A DNA stretch of 64,000 bases from Streptomyces zhihengii (lineage in GTDB: Bacteria; Actinomycetota; Actinomycetes; Streptomycetales; Streptomycetaceae). A model generated the notes under the pieces. It did no database searches and had not been told where the DNA came from. It saw only the letters and a program-made list of their open reading frames with translations. Made by a program: the position numbers and the translations under genes. Below, piece after piece: positions 15,903-23,841 of the stretch; within the stretch, counting starts at the first letter, position 1, and every line of letters begins with the position of its first letter. The stretch lies in the NCBI RefSeq assembly GCF_016919245.1, contig NZ_JAFEJA010000001.1:2700001-2764000 (forward strand), written 5' to 3'.

Positions 15903-18900
15903 CTACATGTCCGGCAGGGCCATCGGGTTGGCCATCTGCTGGACCGCCGTCTTGTCGGCGGCTCCGCTGTAGACGCGGACCTCGTCGATGGCGCCGGCGA
16001 AGTACTCGCTGCCGCCGCCGAGGGCCGAACGGCCGACCTGGAGGGCGCCGGTGGCGGCCCACAGGGTGTCGTCGCTGCCGTGTGCGATGTCGGCGAGCAT
16101 GCCGTTCACGTACAGCCGGATCTCGTTGGCGAAGGCGTCGTAGACGACCGCCAGGTGCTGGCCGGCCGGGTCGGTGTCCGGCAGCTCCTGGTCGTCGCTG
16201 AACGTCTTCACCGTGGCGCCGGCCGTGTCGGTCTCGGCGACCGCGAGCTCCCACATGGGGGGCGAGTCCACGTCGGCCCCCGGGCGGTAGCGCACGGCGA
16301 GGCGGTTGGCCGCCGCGCCCGGCAGCGAGAGGACGGTCTGCGCCTTCTCCGGGTCGATCGTGGTGAGCATCGCCCGGGCGGTCAGCGTGAAGCTGGCCGC
16401 GCCGGTGACCGGGGCGGTGGCCGTGGACGCGTAGTCACCGGCACCGTCGAGCACCATGTGGCCCGCGCCGACCATCGGGAACGGGTCCGGCGACAGCGGG
16501 TCCTCGGGCTTGGGCATGATGAGGGCGTTGCCCGCCAGGGTCAGCGGCTGGCCCGTGCCGGTGTCCGGGGAGGTCGTGCCGGACTTCACGTCGAGCTGCC
16601 AGTAGTTCTTGCGCTCGGGCTTGACCGTCATCATCTCCGCCACCTGGGCGGCGGGCAGGACGCGGTCGAAGACCCGGACCTCGGCGAGGTCGCCGGTGAA
16701 GTTGTCGCGGTAGCCGCTCTTGGCCGTGCTGCGGCCGATCTGGAGCGGACCGTACGACTTCCACACCGAACGGCGCGACGCGGTGCCCTTGGAGTCCTTG
16801 TTGATGTAGAGCCGCAGTTCGGACTTGGTGGCGTCGTAGACACCGGTCAGCAGCACCCACTGGTCGGGCACGACGGTGACACCGGTGGCGACGGCCTTCC
16901 ACTCGCCGAGCGAGTCGACGTCGGTCACCGGGACGGAGAACGCCCAGGTGCCGGCGGTCTTGTCGTAGCCGAGGGTGAAGCCGGGCTCGCCGGTGCCGTC
17001 CTGGCTGACGACCGCCATGTCACGCGTCGGGGTGCCCTTCGGGCGGACCCAGGCGCTGACGGAGAAGCTCTCCGAGGAGTCGAGCACGGTCTCGTTGACG
17101 TCGGCGTAGGACGCCGCGGTGCCGTCGAAGCGGGCGGCCGCGTCGGCCTTGCCGCCGGGGCCCTCGACGCCGAAGGTGACACCGGTGCCGGCGTCGGCGG
17201 CGAACACGCCCGTCTCGTCGTGCGCCTCGGTGCTGGCCGGCGCGTCGGCGAGGTTCCACTGCGCGGCGACCGGCGTGCCCTCGGTGACGAGGAACTCGTA
17301 GTGCGCCTTGGTGCTCGGGTTCTTCGCCTTGTCGACGGCGATCACGTCGACCCAGTGACGCCCGGAACGGGTCGGCATCCAGTTCACCGTCGCGGGACCG
17401 CCCGCGGAGGTGGCGGGCACGGTGGTCGCCGGGGTGGCCGTGCTGTCGAACGCGTACCGGTACTCGACGATGTCGGCGTCCGGGACGTTGTCGTTCGGGT
17501 TGGGCGTGAAGGTGAACGAGCCGTACGTGCCGACGCCGTCGTGGTACACGCTGTCGGACGGGTACTGCTTGGACAGCACGTTCGGCTTGCCCGGCAGGGT
17601 GGCGTCGTACATGAACTCGCAGCGCACCGTGTCCCCGTCGTAGCTCCACGGGCCGTAGCCGTCACCGTCGGTGGCGCGTGCGCTCCAGTAGATGACGGTG
17701 TTCTGCGGGATCGACGACTTCACGGTGTGGGTGAACTTGGTGCCGGAGGTCGGCGCCAGCCACGACGGTGTGAGATACGTGTAGCTCTTGGCCTCCTTGG
17801 TCACCGGGTCCGTCCAGTCGACCTTGAACTCGACCTTCACCTTGTCGGTGCTGCTGGAGGTGTGGTCCGGGTCGCTGGCGATGGCCTGGAGCTGCGGGGG
17901 CTTCTCGGCGTAGGGGCGCCCGGCGCCGGAGGTGCAGATGCCGCCCGGGTTCTGCGACAGCGAGGTGATCTTGCGCGGCAGGTTGTTGTAGCTGATCGAC
18001 AGGTACGCGTTGCCGCAGATCCGCTTCCACTCGGGCAGGCGGGACTCGTCGGAGGCGCGCAGACCCAGCGTCATCGAGGACCAGCCCTCGGCCGCCGCGG
18101 TCTTCACCTCGCTCGTCAGCTCACCCGAGGCACCGCCCTCGAAGTGCAGGTTCGCCCCGCTGGAGCAACTGGTGGGCGAGATCGCCTTGTCGACGGTGCC
18201 GATGTGGTCCGACCAGTCGTTGGACGCGCTCGACCAGCTCGTCGAGGAGTTGATGCTGTAGTTCTTGCCGCCGATGCGGTAGAGCCGGATCGGCTCGGCC
18301 GTCGGCGAGGCGCTGTAGATGTGCTCGACCCGCGCGGAGAACGTCGCGCCGAGGATCTGCTTGCCCTTGTAGAACGACATCCCCATGGTGAACAGCAGCC
18401 GGCGCACGCCGACACCGTTGCAGGAGACCGGGCTGTAGTCGGTCGGGCACTTGCCCACACCCGCGCTGCCGGAGTACTTCCAGTCCTGCTCGCCCGGCAT
18501 GCCCGACATGATGCCCGTCCACGCGCTGCGCGACGTGGTCCGCTGGATCGGGTCGATGACGACCGGGAAGACGGTGTCCTTGCCCCTCAGGAGCTTCTGG
18601 TCGGGGACCAGCGACAGCTTCCCCTTGCCGACCTCCACGCCGAGCGGCGAGGTCTTCCCGCCGCCGCCGGGACCGGCGAGCGCCGGCTCGGGCGCGATCG
18701 ACGGAGCCGGGTCCGCGTCCGCGCTCGCCGCCGCGAGCGCCTTGGAGACCGCCTTCGGGCCCTGCTTCCTGGCGGCCGCCTCCTTGACCGCCGCCGAGTC
18801 CCACATCACCGGCTTGCCCGCCTCGAAGACGGTGCCGCCCACCGCGGCGTCCTCCGCCTTCAGCGCACCCTTGGCGTCCTCGCTGATCTTCAGCCCGTCG

Positions 18901-19550
18901 GCCTTCATGCCGAGGTCGAGCCGCGCGAGGCGCGGATCGGCCGCCGCCTCGGGCGTCTTGACGATCAGCAGATGACCGAAGCCGTCCGCCTCCGCGCGCA
19001 CCGCGAGGTCCACCCCCGGCAGCGCGTCCCGGTACGTCGCGGTGTCCCCGTCCAGGACCGGCGCCGCGAGCTTCCCGTACGGCCAGGTCAGCGACAGCTC
19101 GCGGCCCGCCTGGTTCATCGTCACGAACGGCCGCCCGGCCGTGCCGTCCGAGAACTTCAGGTCCACCGCGGTCGCCTTGGGCGCGACACTGCCGTCCGCG
19201 GCCCGCCGCAGCGTCCGGTCGATGTCGGCCCAGGAACCGTTCTTGAACGTGCGGATCGGGTCGGTGTACTCACGGGCCGTGAAGGTGCCGTCCGGCTTGG
19301 CGTAGATCTCCCGGCGCGCAGTGCGCATACCGAGGATCTCCACCTGCTTGTTGCTCTTCTTCGCGACCGTGAGGGCCTCGGCCTCCGTCTGCACCGGGGT
19401 GCCGGTGCCGACGGTCTCCTGCTCCGGTGCCGCGCCGGCGTCGCCGCCGTCCTGCGGCAGGGCGTTGAAGCCGCCGGTCAGTACGGCGCCGGCGGCGACC
19501 GCGGCTATGGCGGCGCGCAGCAGGATGCCGCGGGGTGTGCGTCTGGACAT
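15903..19550 (-). CDS. Secreted LamG/concanavalin-like (jellyroll) multidomain protein
   Basis: This is a 1,215-residue exported protein. The signal peptide is RRTPRGILLRAAIAAVAAGA, with processing near residue 35. The first 550 residues resemble the N-terminal region that precedes wall or RHS modules in Streptomyces secreted proteins (about 60-140 FTAREYTDPIRTFKNGSWAD; about 330 a TTSRSAWTGIMS region). A fibronectin-like segment at about 640-760 (VEYRYAFDSTATPATTVPAT) is followed by two LamG/jellyroll domains, about 775-970 (VAAQWNLADAPAS ... LRLYINKDSKG) and 985-1205 (KNYWQLDVKSG ... IRLYVNGMLADIAH), which bind glycans or proteins. The ATG at 19550 is chosen for AAGGAGA 8 nt upstream; an ATG at 19574 overlaps the previous stop but lacks a ribosome site. 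It follows FG-GAP B by 23 nt, so the two are co-transcribed. Confidence 0.9.
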   Translation of the reverse strand: MSRRTPRGILLRAAIAAVAAGAVLTGGFNALPQDGGDAGAAPEQETVGTGTPVQTEAEALTVAKKSNKQVEILGMRTARREIYAKPDGTFTAREYTDPIRTFKNGSWADIDRTLRRAADGSVAPKATAVDLKFSDGTAGRPFVTMNQAGRELSLTWPYGKLAAPVLDGDTATYRDALPGVDLAVRAEADGFGHLLIVKTPEAAADPRLARLDLGMKADGLKISEDAKGALKAEDAAVGGTVFEAGKPVMWDSAAVKEAAARKQGPKAVSKALAAASADADPAPSIAPEPALAGPGGGGKTSPLGVEVGKGKLSLVPDQKLLRGKDTVFPVVIDPIQRTTSRSAWTGIMSGMPGEQDWKYSGSAGVGKCPTDYSPVSCNGVGVRRLLFTMGMSFYKGKQILGATFSARVEHIYSASPTAEPIRLYRIGGKNYSINSSTSWSSASNDWSDHIGTVDKAISPTSCSSGANLHFEGGASGELTSEVKTAAAEGWSSMTLGLRASDESRLPEWKRICGNAYLSISYNNLPRKITSLSQNPGGICTSGAGRPYAEKPPQLQAIASDPDHTSSSTDKVKVEFKVDWTDPVTKEAKSYTYLTPSWLAPTSGTKFTHTVKSSIPQNTVIYWSARATDGDGYGPWSYDGDTVRCEFMYDATLPGKPNVLSKQYPSDSVYHDGVGTYGSFTFTPNPNDNVPDADIVEYRYAFDSTATPATTVPATSAGGPATVNWMPTRSGRHWVDVIAVDKAKNPSTKAHYEFLVTEGTPVAAQWNLADAPASTEAHDETGVFAADAGTGVTFGVEGPGGKADAAARFDGTAASYADVNETVLDSSESFSVSAWVRPKGTPTRDMAVVSQDGTGEPGFTLGYDKTAGTWAFSVPVTDVDSLGEWKAVATGVTVVPDQWVLLTGVYDATKSELRLYINKDSKGTASRRSVWKSYGPLQIGRSTAKSGYRDNFTGDLAEVRVFDRVLPAAQVAEMMTVKPERKNYWQLDVKSGTTSPDTGTGQPLTLAGNALIMPKPEDPLSPDPFPMVGAGHMVLDGAGDYASTATAPVTGAASFTLTARAMLTTIDPEKAQTVLSLPGAAANRLAVRYRPGADVDSPPMWELAVAETDTAGATVKTFSDDQELPDTDPAGQHLAVVYDAFANEIRLYVNGMLADIAHGSDDTLWAATGALQVGRSALGGGSEYFAGAIDEVRVYSGAADKTAVQQMANPMALPDM

Positions 19551-19573
19551 CTGTCCGTTCTCCTTGTGGTTCA

Positions 19574-19612
19574 TCAGCGGACCGTGGCGCCGAAGGCGGT
19601 GTCGCCCGCGGG
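19574..19612. repeat. Direct repeat shared by FG-GAP genes C and B (copy 2)
   Basis: Identical to 14223-14261; see that entry. Confidence 0.8.
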
Positions 19613-21130
19613 AATGCCGTTCTCGCCGGGCTTGAACGTCCGGCTGGGGAAACCGCCGTTGACGGTGTTCCAGGGGAAGAGGTGGACGGCGTGGCCCGCG
19701 GCGGGGCCGTACGGCATGCCGACCAGCAGTCCCGCCGTGCTGCCCGACAGGCTCAGGCCCGCGAGCTGGGTGGCCGCGGGCTCACCGGGGATGCCCCAGC
19801 CCGGGTCGATCCAGGCGTCCGAGGCGCCGGGGGCGCCGATCATCGGGACGATGTGGACACCGCCCTTCTCGCGGTGCTCCTCGGCCGACTCCTCGCCGGG
19901 CACACCGATCGCGAGCCGCGCCGTGGCGCCGGTGGTGGTGGTGTTGGGCGAGGTGTTGACGGCGGCCAGGCGCTGTCCGAAGAAGTCGCCCGCCTCGCTC
20001 TCCTGCTCGACGTCCGCGGTGTCCTGCTCGATCCACATGGTCTCGGTGAACGAGGAGGCGCCGATCCGGAAGATCTGCACGGCTCCGGCGTCGACGGTGG
20101 ACTTGAGGTCCTCGCCGGGCACGCCGACGGCGAGCAGCGACTCGGTGGTCGAGGTGGCCCCGGAGGCCCGGTACGGGACCATCGCCAGGGCGGTGCCGAA
20201 GCCGTCGCCCACCTCCTCGGCGCCGGCGATGGTGTCCTGGTCCTGGCCCATGCCGAACAGCGGCTTGGGGTACCCGGACGTGAGCGTGTGGTTGAACACG
20301 GTCGCCGCGCCCGCGAAGGTGGCGGTGCCGAGCGCCTCGCCGGGGGCGCCGACGGCGAAGTGCGTCGGCGTGGCCGCGAGGGAGGCGCCGAACCGGTCGT
20401 CGTTCTCCGCGACACCCGGCACGGCGCCGGCCGTCGCGGTGTCCTGGTGGTTGCCGAGGGCGGTGGCGGCGTCGTTCTGGACGTAGAAGAAGGCTCCCGT
20501 GTCCACGGCGGTGCCGATGTCCTCGCCGGGCGCGCCGATCAGGAGGTAGGAGGCGCCCGCGGACGTCCTGCCCCCGGCCAGGGCGTATCCGGTCAGGTCG
20601 CCGGCCTCGGCGCCGCCGCCGAGCGGGGCGCCCTCGCCCTGCTTGTACTCGCGCACCGCCTTGCCGCCGTTCAGTCCGGCGGTGGAGCCGTAGACGATCT
20701 GCACGAGGCCCGCGTCCGGTGTGTCCAGGTCCTCGTAGGGGATGCCGACGGCGAGGTCGCTGCATCCGTCGCGGTCGGCGTCGTAGACCGCGAGCGCGAA
20801 GCCGTACTGGTCGTCGGCCTCGGCGGCGCCGGGGACGCCGGCGGTCTCCTGCGACAGGACCATGGTGCCCTTGCCGCCGCCGTAGTCGATGTGCACGACG
20901 CCGGCGCCGGGCATGCCGTTGACCGTCGCCTCCGTGTCGGCGATCGCGGTGTCGCGGATGCCGTCGCCGTTGAAGTCGGACTCGGCGCCGGTACAGGCGG
21001 CTGCCGCGGCGGCGGCCGGGGACACCGGTCCGAGCCCGAGCGCACCGGCGGCGGTCAGGACGAACGCCCCGGCGGCGAGCGCCGTGCGTCGTCGTATGGC
21101 CCGCTGGCGCGGGCGGAGCGGTCTGATCAC
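19574..21130 (-). CDS. Secreted FG-GAP (integrin-alpha-like beta-propeller) protein B
   Basis: This 518-residue exported protein is closely similar to protein C at 14223-15785. The GTG at 21130 is selected because it opens a signal peptide (QRAIRRRTALAAGAFVLTAA) and is preceded by the same GGGGAGGGACCC-type leader as protein C. The mature protein has the DFNGDGIRD calcium loop, then FG-GAP blades (DRDGCSDLAVGIPYED, GDLTGYALAGG, DRFGASLAA, GDGFGTALAM, GDFFGQRLAAV). The C-terminal PGENGIPAGDTAFGATVR matches protein C. It is co-transcribed with the downstream LamG gene (gap 23 nt). The upstream 362 bp are extremely GC-rich with no clear promoter. It may be the propeller partner of an RHS shell, but no interaction evidence exists in the sequence. 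Confidence 0.88.
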   Translation of the reverse strand: MIRPLRPRQRAIRRRTALAAGAFVLTAAGALGLGPVSPAAAAAAACTGAESDFNGDGIRDTAIADTEATVNGMPGAGVVHIDYGGGKGTMVLSQETAGVPGAAEADDQYGFALAVYDADRDGCSDLAVGIPYEDLDTPDAGLVQIVYGSTAGLNGGKAVREYKQGEGAPLGGGAEAGDLTGYALAGGRTSAGASYLLIGAPGEDIGTAVDTGAFFYVQNDAATALGNHQDTATAGAVPGVAENDDRFGASLAATPTHFAVGAPGEALGTATFAGAATVFNHTLTSGYPKPLFGMGQDQDTIAGAEEVGDGFGTALAMVPYRASGATSTTESLLAVGVPGEDLKSTVDAGAVQIFRIGASSFTETMWIEQDTADVEQESEAGDFFGQRLAAVNTSPNTTTTGATARLAIGVPGEESAEEHREKGGVHIVPMIGAPGASDAWIDPGWGIPGEPAATQLAGLSLSGSTAGLLVGMPYGPAAGHAVHLFPWNTVNGGFPSRTFKPGENGIPAGDTAFGATVR

Positions 21131-21492
21131 TGAGGTGGGTCCCTCCCCTGGTGCGGTTCCGGCTCGTCGGGCCGGGATCCGTGATGGCGCCGCGTCCCCT
21201 TCGGGTGCGGCCTGCCGGCCGCGGCCGGCGCTCGGCACACGCGTCCCCGGGCCCCGGCCCCTGGGCGGCTGTGCCCGGGGTGGGCCTGCGGACTGCGGAG
21301 GTGCCGGTGCCTGCGGGCCGGCTGCCCGGGGCGGCCCCGCGCCGGGCGCACGGTGACCGGCCCCGCGAGCGCGGGGGCGGGTACGTGCCGGACGGGACGG
21401 AGCCGGGCAGGGCACGGCGGCCCCCGGGGCGCCGGACGGGGCCCGCCGGGACGGCGGGGCACCCGGCCGGGTGCCGGGAGGCGGCCGGTCGG
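21131..21492. other. GC-rich intergenic region between FG-GAP genes A and B
   Basis: This 362-bp gap has no supported gene and no recognisable -35/-10. It is rich in overlapping GC palindromes, the clearest being a perfect 18-bp palindrome GGCACCCGGCCGGGTGCC at 21458-21475, 17 nt beyond the stop of FG-GAP A, which may act as its terminator. No promoter for FG-GAP B was identified. Confidence 0.5.
21458..21475 (-). terminator. Perfect 18-bp palindrome downstream of FG-GAP A
   Basis: GGCACCCGGCCGGGTGCC is self-complementary and lies just after the FG-GAP A stop codon. It is terminator-like but has no loop or T-tract. Confidence 0.4.
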
Positions 21493-23049
21493 TCAGCTCA
21501 GAAGTGCTCCGAAGGCGGAGTTCTCCGCCGGGATGCCGCCCTCACCGGGGCGCCAGGTCCGGCTGGGCGCGCCGCCGTCGGGGGTGTTCCACGGGAAGGC
21601 GTGGACGGCCCGGTTCTCGGCGGGTCCGTAGGGGACGCCGACGTACAGCGCGGTGGGGCTCGCGCCGATGCCGAGGCCGAGGAGCGTGCGGGGGGCCCGG
21701 ACGGCGGCCGGGATGCCGTGGCCGGGCGAGAGCCATACGTCACCGGTGCCGGGGTCGCCGAGCAGCGGCAGGATCTGCACGCCGCCCTCCTCGGGGAACT
21801 CCTCGGTGTCCTCCTCGCCGGGGACGCCGACGGCCAGGCGCATGGTGGCGGCCGTGCCGGGCGCGGACGGGGAGGTGTTGACGGCGGCGAGCCGCCGGCC
21901 GAAGAAGTCGCCGGGCTCGGCCTCTCCCTCGACGCCGGGCTGGTTCTGGTCGATCCAGCGCAGCGGTGTCACGGTGCCGTCGGCCTTGATGTGGTACGTG
22001 TGCACGGCCCCGGCGTCGACGGTCCCCGCGAGGTCCTCCCCGGGGACGCCGACCGCGAGGAGCGAGTCGGTGTTCGAGGTGGCCCCGGCGGGCCGGTAGG
22101 GCGCCATCGCCAGCGCGGCGCCGTACTGGTCGTCGGTCTGGGCGGTGGTGTCGCCGGTGCCGGTGCGTCCCTGGCCCATGCCGAACAGCGGGTCGGGGAT
22201 GCCGTAGGTGTTGATCGACGGCCGGAAGGCGACGACGCCGCCGGCGAACTCACGGTTGCCGGTGCTGGTGGCCGTCGACTCGCCCGGGGCGCCGACCACG
22301 AAGTGCCGGTCGGTGGCGGCGATCGAGGCGCCGAAGCGGTCGTTGGGCTCCGGGTCCTCCCAGACGCCGGTGCTGTCCTGGGCGACGTGGGCGACGTCGT
22401 ACCCGACGCCGTAGACGTAGTGGAACATCCCCATGTCCTTGCCCTCGCCGCCGTCCTCGCCGGGGGCGCCGATGACCAGGAAGGGGATGTTGGTGGCCGA
22501 GCGTCCGGCGGCCACGGCGTAGCCGACCCAGTCCTCGGCCTCGTAGCCGCCGGCGAGCTTGCCGTCGGAGCCCTGGCGGAAGCCGATGGAGCTGGTCCCG
22601 CCGGTGACGCCCGTGGTCGAGCCGTAGACCAGATGGACGAGTCCGGCGTCCTGGACGGTGCCGACGTCCTCGAACGGGATGCCGACGGCGATGTCGCTGC
22701 ATCCGTCGAGGTTGGCGTCGTAGACGGCGTACGAGAAGCCGAACTGGTCGCCCTCCTCGGCACCGTCGGAGACGTTCGGCGAGTCCTGCGACAGCAGGAA
22801 GGTGCCCTTGTCCCCGCCGTAGACGATGTGGATCTGTCCCGCACGTTCCTTGCCGGAGACCGTGGCCTCCGGGTCCGCGATCACGGTGTCGCGGATTCCG
22901 TCCCCGTTGAAGTCGTGCTGTGCGCCGGCGCAGCCGGCGGCAGCGGCGGCCGGTGCCGCCGGCACCACCGCCTGCCCGATCAGTGTGACGGCACCGGCGA
23001 TTGCCAGCGCGGCCACCCCGCTCCGTGTACGTGTCATCGCACGCGGCAT
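21493..23049 (-). CDS. Secreted FG-GAP (integrin-alpha-like beta-propeller) protein A
   Basis: This 518-residue exported protein is the most diverged of the three FG-GAP paralogues. The signal peptide (TRTRSGVAALAIAGAVTLIG) ends near APAAAAA, followed by the calcium loop DFNGDGIRDTVIADPEA and about seven FG-GAP blades (NLDGCSDIAVGIPFED, EDWVGYAVAAG, DRFGASIAA, DQYGAALAM, GDFFGRRLAAV), ending SAFGALLS. The ATG at 23049 follows a purine-rich GGGGGG tract 3 nt upstream; an ATG 12 nt later is also possible. Its promoter and leader are almost duplicated in front of RHS toxin 2 (31039-31181). It lies downstream of immunity gene 2 and a terminator, so it is separately transcribed. Confidence 0.87.
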   Translation of the reverse strand: MPRAMTRTRSGVAALAIAGAVTLIGQAVVPAAPAAAAAGCAGAQHDFNGDGIRDTVIADPEATVSGKERAGQIHIVYGGDKGTFLLSQDSPNVSDGAEEGDQFGFSYAVYDANLDGCSDIAVGIPFEDVGTVQDAGLVHLVYGSTTGVTGGTSSIGFRQGSDGKLAGGYEAEDWVGYAVAAGRSATNIPFLVIGAPGEDGGEGKDMGMFHYVYGVGYDVAHVAQDSTGVWEDPEPNDRFGASIAATDRHFVVGAPGESTATSTGNREFAGGVVAFRPSINTYGIPDPLFGMGQGRTGTGDTTAQTDDQYGAALAMAPYRPAGATSNTDSLLAVGVPGEDLAGTVDAGAVHTYHIKADGTVTPLRWIDQNQPGVEGEAEPGDFFGRRLAAVNTSPSAPGTAATMRLAVGVPGEEDTEEFPEEGGVQILPLLGDPGTGDVWLSPGHGIPAAVRAPRTLLGLGIGASPTALYVGVPYGPAENRAVHAFPWNTPDGGAPSRTWRPGEGGIPAENSAFGALLS

Positions 23050-23155
23050 GTTCCCCCCACCCCGCAGATCCTCCGTACCGTCAGAAACCGTACGGAGGTG
23101 ATCAGTTGAACGCTCTACGACCTTGGTCCCCCCACGGCCACAGAAGCGGAACGGG

Positions 23156-23184
23156 ACTATTCCATGGTGACGGCGCACCGACAA
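23156..23184 (-). promoter_or_regulatory. Promoter of FG-GAP A, duplicated at 31153-31181
   Basis: On the minus strand, TTGTCG (23184-23179), 17 nt, AATAGT (23161-23156). The block at 23144-23164 covering the -10 is identical to 31141-31161. The leader is about 100 nt. Confidence 0.55.
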
Positions 23185-23367
23185 GGTCCGATGTCGGACA
23201 TGGCCTCATCAGCGGCAATCATGGGTTCGTCACATCCGTCACACGGCACGGTCATGATTTGGTCACACCCCGGACACCGCGACCGGAAACCGGACAACGC
23301 GATCCGGCCGAGGTCCCCGCGTACGGAACGCCGGGGAGCCGCATCGGCGAGCCGCGCCGCGAACGCC

Positions 23368-23399
23368 GAGGGCCGCCCCCGCGAGCGGGGACGGCCCTC
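23368..23399 (-). terminator. Hairpin after immunity gene 2
   Basis: GAGGGCCG-CCCCCGC pairs with GCGGGG-CGGCCCTC, with one internal mismatch, 22 nt past the stop codon. It should end the RHS toxin 2/immunity 2 transcript. Confidence 0.6.
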
Positions 23400-23421
23400 G
23401 TCCTTCTGCCGGTCGTTCAGA

Positions 23422-23841
23422 TCATCCGGAGCGCGTCGCCCGGGTGCGGAAGTGCACGGGGTCCAGCAGGAACCCGGGCCGGTCCCCGGTGAACCGGGAG
23501 ACCCCCACCGCCACCTTGGAGCAGACGACCCAGCCGAGCGAGTCCCCGCCGCGCAGCACCAGGGCGAGCAGCGGGTTCGGCCGCGGCTTCAGCACGCCCG
23601 TCGCGGCGATCTCCGCGAGGACGGTCTCGTCCGCCGTCTCCAGACTGAGCCCCTCGAAGGACCGCCCCAGGTTCATCCGTTCCACCGCCTCGAAGCGGAG
23701 GCCGAGCGGTTCGTCGTCGATCCCCTGCCCGCTCTGGGTGCGCAGGAGCAGCTGCGAGTGCCCGATCCCGTACATCCACAGGCTGAAGCGGAGCGGGCTG
23801 GACCACAGGACACGCCCCGGGGCGTGCGGCTCGTCACTCAA
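23422..23841 (-). CDS. Candidate immunity protein for RHS toxin 2
   Basis: This 139-residue cytoplasmic protein (SDEPHAPGRVLWSSPLRFSL, then a Trp/Met/Tyr segment and a C-terminal PGFLLDPVHFRTRATRSG) belongs to no family I recognise. It contains FEGLSLETADETVLAEIAAT and SLGWVVCSKVAVGV, compatible with a small alpha/beta fold. The TTG at 23841 is preferred: it overlaps the toxin's last codons by 8 nt (TTGAGTGA, toxin stop underlying the second and third immunity codons), giving translational coupling. The next in-frame ATG is 23 codons later and has no advantage. The call as antidote is from position directly after a polymorphic toxin tip and from the matching arrangement at 6766-7149, whose protein is not similar. 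That is expected, because the tips differ. Confidence 0.72.
   Translation of the reverse strand: MSDEPHAPGRVLWSSPLRFSLWMYGIGHSQLLLRTQSGQGIDDEPLGLRFEAVERMNLGRSFEGLSLETADETVLAEIAATGVLKPRPNPLLALVLRGGDSLGWVVCSKVAVGVSRFTGDRPGFLLDPVHFRTRATRSG

Larger units (their letters stand above)
23050..23421. other. Promoter-containing intergenic region upstream of FG-GAP A
   Basis: This 372-bp gap contains no gene. In minus-strand order it holds the immunity 2 terminator (23368-23399), TGTGAC-rich direct repeats (about 23228-23275), the promoter (23156-23184) and a leader hairpin with 9-bp arms (23070-23078 with 23090-23098). Much of it is homologous to 31040-31260. Confidence 0.6.
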
